Positions 6,403 to 7,105 of a stretch of 7,105 nt of DNA are shown piece by piece. Position 1 is the first letter of the stretch. Every line of letters starts with the position of its first letter. Both the position numbers and the translations under genes were made by a program. Below the pieces are notes generated by a model, which saw only the letters and a program-made list of their open reading frames with translations, searched no databases and was not told the DNA's origin. Source of the DNA: Mageeibacillus sp. UBA1193 (GTDB lineage: Bacteria > Bacillota > Clostridia > Saccharofermentanales > Saccharofermentanaceae); the NCBI GenBank assembly GCA_002310155.1, contig DBYF01000006.1, positions 1-7,105 of the forward strand. The letters run 5' to 3'.

Positions 6403-7105
6403 AGATCGTAATTCTTGACGGATATACCACGAACCCCGGAGACATCTCCTGGGCTCCTTTTGAAGCGCTCGGCGAGCTGGTGACCTATGACTACACCGCC
6501 CCCGATGAGATCTTCGAAAGACTTCATGGCGTATCCATCTGTCTCACTAACAAAACCTGTTTCCCGAAGGAAGTCCTGGAGAAGCTCCCGGACCTCCGCT
6601 ACATCGGATGCCTGTCGACGGGCTTTAACGTCGTCGATGTCGAGTACGCGCATGAGCACGGCATCACCGTAACGAACATTCCCGAATACGCGACGTTTGC
6701 TACCGCGCAGATGACCATCGCACTCCTTCTGGAGATCGCGGGAAAAGTCGGTCATCACAGTGAACTGGTCCATGAGGGAGTCTGGTCGAAGAACCGTGAC
6801 TTCTGTTTCTGGGACGGGACCCTCACAGAGCTGTGGGGCAAGACATTAGGTCTTTTCGGATTCGGAAAGATCGCGTCCCGCGTGAGCCGCATCGCCACAG
6901 AGCTTGGCATGAGAGTTCTCGCCTGCCGACGTTCTGAAGTCACAGAAGAGATGAAGAACAAAGATCCGCAGGTCACATTCGTAGACGCGGAGACGCTCTG
7001 GAAAGAGTCGGACATCCTCTCCTTCCACTGCCCGCTTACCGCGGATACCACAGGACTCGTAAATGCGGAGACGATCGCGAAGATGAAGGACGGTGTCATC
7101 CTCAT
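6399..7105 (+). CDS. D-2-hydroxyacid dehydrogenase (hydroxypyruvate/glyoxylate reductase type), C-terminus outside window
   Basis: NAD(P)-dependent dehydrogenase that would reduce a 2-keto acid such as hydroxypyruvate or glyoxylate to the D-hydroxyacid. 235 residues are in the window, of an expected 315-330. The opening KIVILDGYTTNPGDISW (2-18) is typical of bacterial glycerate dehydrogenase/hydroxypyruvate reductase homologues. The substrate loop shows CLSTGFNVVD (71-80) followed by NIPEYAT (93-99), and the nucleotide motif is GLFGFGKIASRV (151-162). The end of the second Rossmann strand reads LACRRSE (174-180): instead of the Asp usual for NAD there are two Arg, as in NADPH-preferring GhrB-like enzymes. 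The catalytic Arg, Glu and His fall beyond the edge, so activity cannot be judged. TTG is the start, overlapping the nfnB stop as TTGA, with AAGGAG at 8 nt. Substrate uncertain. Confidence 0.87.
   Translation, partial: MKIVILDGYTTNPGDISWAPFEALGELVTYDYTAPDEIFERLHGVSICLTNKTCFPKEVLEKLPDLRYIGCLSTGFNVVDVEYAHEHGITVTNIPEYATFATAQMTIALLLEIAGKVGHHSELVHEGVWSKNRDFCFWDGTLTELWGKTLGLFGFGKIASRVSRIATELGMRVLACRRSEVTEEMKNKDPQVTFVDAETLWKESDILSFHCPLTADTTGLVNAETIAKMKDGVIL

Noticed and set aside
5985..6773. 262-codon minus-strand frame across the nfnB-dehydrogenase junction
   Set aside because: Spans two real genes on the opposite strand and has no supporting motif or start signal.

Overview
The window reads as chromosomal DNA of a Bacillota-type bacterium, probably of class Clostridia. 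The grounds are strong AGGAGG-type ribosome binding sites, a strong ATC preference for Ile, intergenic DNA that is AT-rich against coding DNA of middling GC, an exporter pair of a Gram-positive type, and an Nfn-type electron-bifurcating transhydrogenase. The genus cannot be fixed from the sequence. Both ends of the window cut through a gene.

Left part, minus strand (1-1680): a two-gene ABC export operon. The ATPase (829-1680) comes first and is followed after 7 bp by a polytopic permease (1-821, C-terminal part outside the window). The permease looks like the 'putative ABC exporter' family. The ATPase carries an unusual Pro/Ala/Lys-rich tail that ends in a run of lysines.

Centre, plus strand (1798-3980): a Wzm/Wzt-type polysaccharide ABC exporter, diverging from the first operon across a 117-bp AT-rich region. 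Permease and ATPase overlap by ATGA. The ATPase has the extra C-terminal domain that in Wzt proteins binds the finished glycan. No glycosyltransferase lies in the window, so the cargo is unknown.

Right part, plus strand (4152-7105): after a 171-bp gap with two copies of a 12-nt AT-rich repeat and a leader that could fold, comes a tightly coupled trio. These are NfnA (FAD, NAD and [2Fe-2S] subunit), NfnB (GltD-like flavoprotein with N-terminal Fe-S clusters), and a D-2-hydroxyacid dehydrogenase of the hydroxypyruvate/glyoxylate reductase type starting at TTG. The last is cut by the window end. NfnAB would make NADPH from NADH plus reduced ferredoxin; the dehydrogenase has an Arg-Arg pair where NADPH-preferring relatives have it, so it may use that NADPH.

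Most of this is recognisable core or near-core content. I see no mobile element, CRISPR array, tRNA or rRNA, and no clearly new system. The points most worth a second look are the 5' leader of nfnA, the nfnAB-dehydrogenase coupling and the lysine tail.
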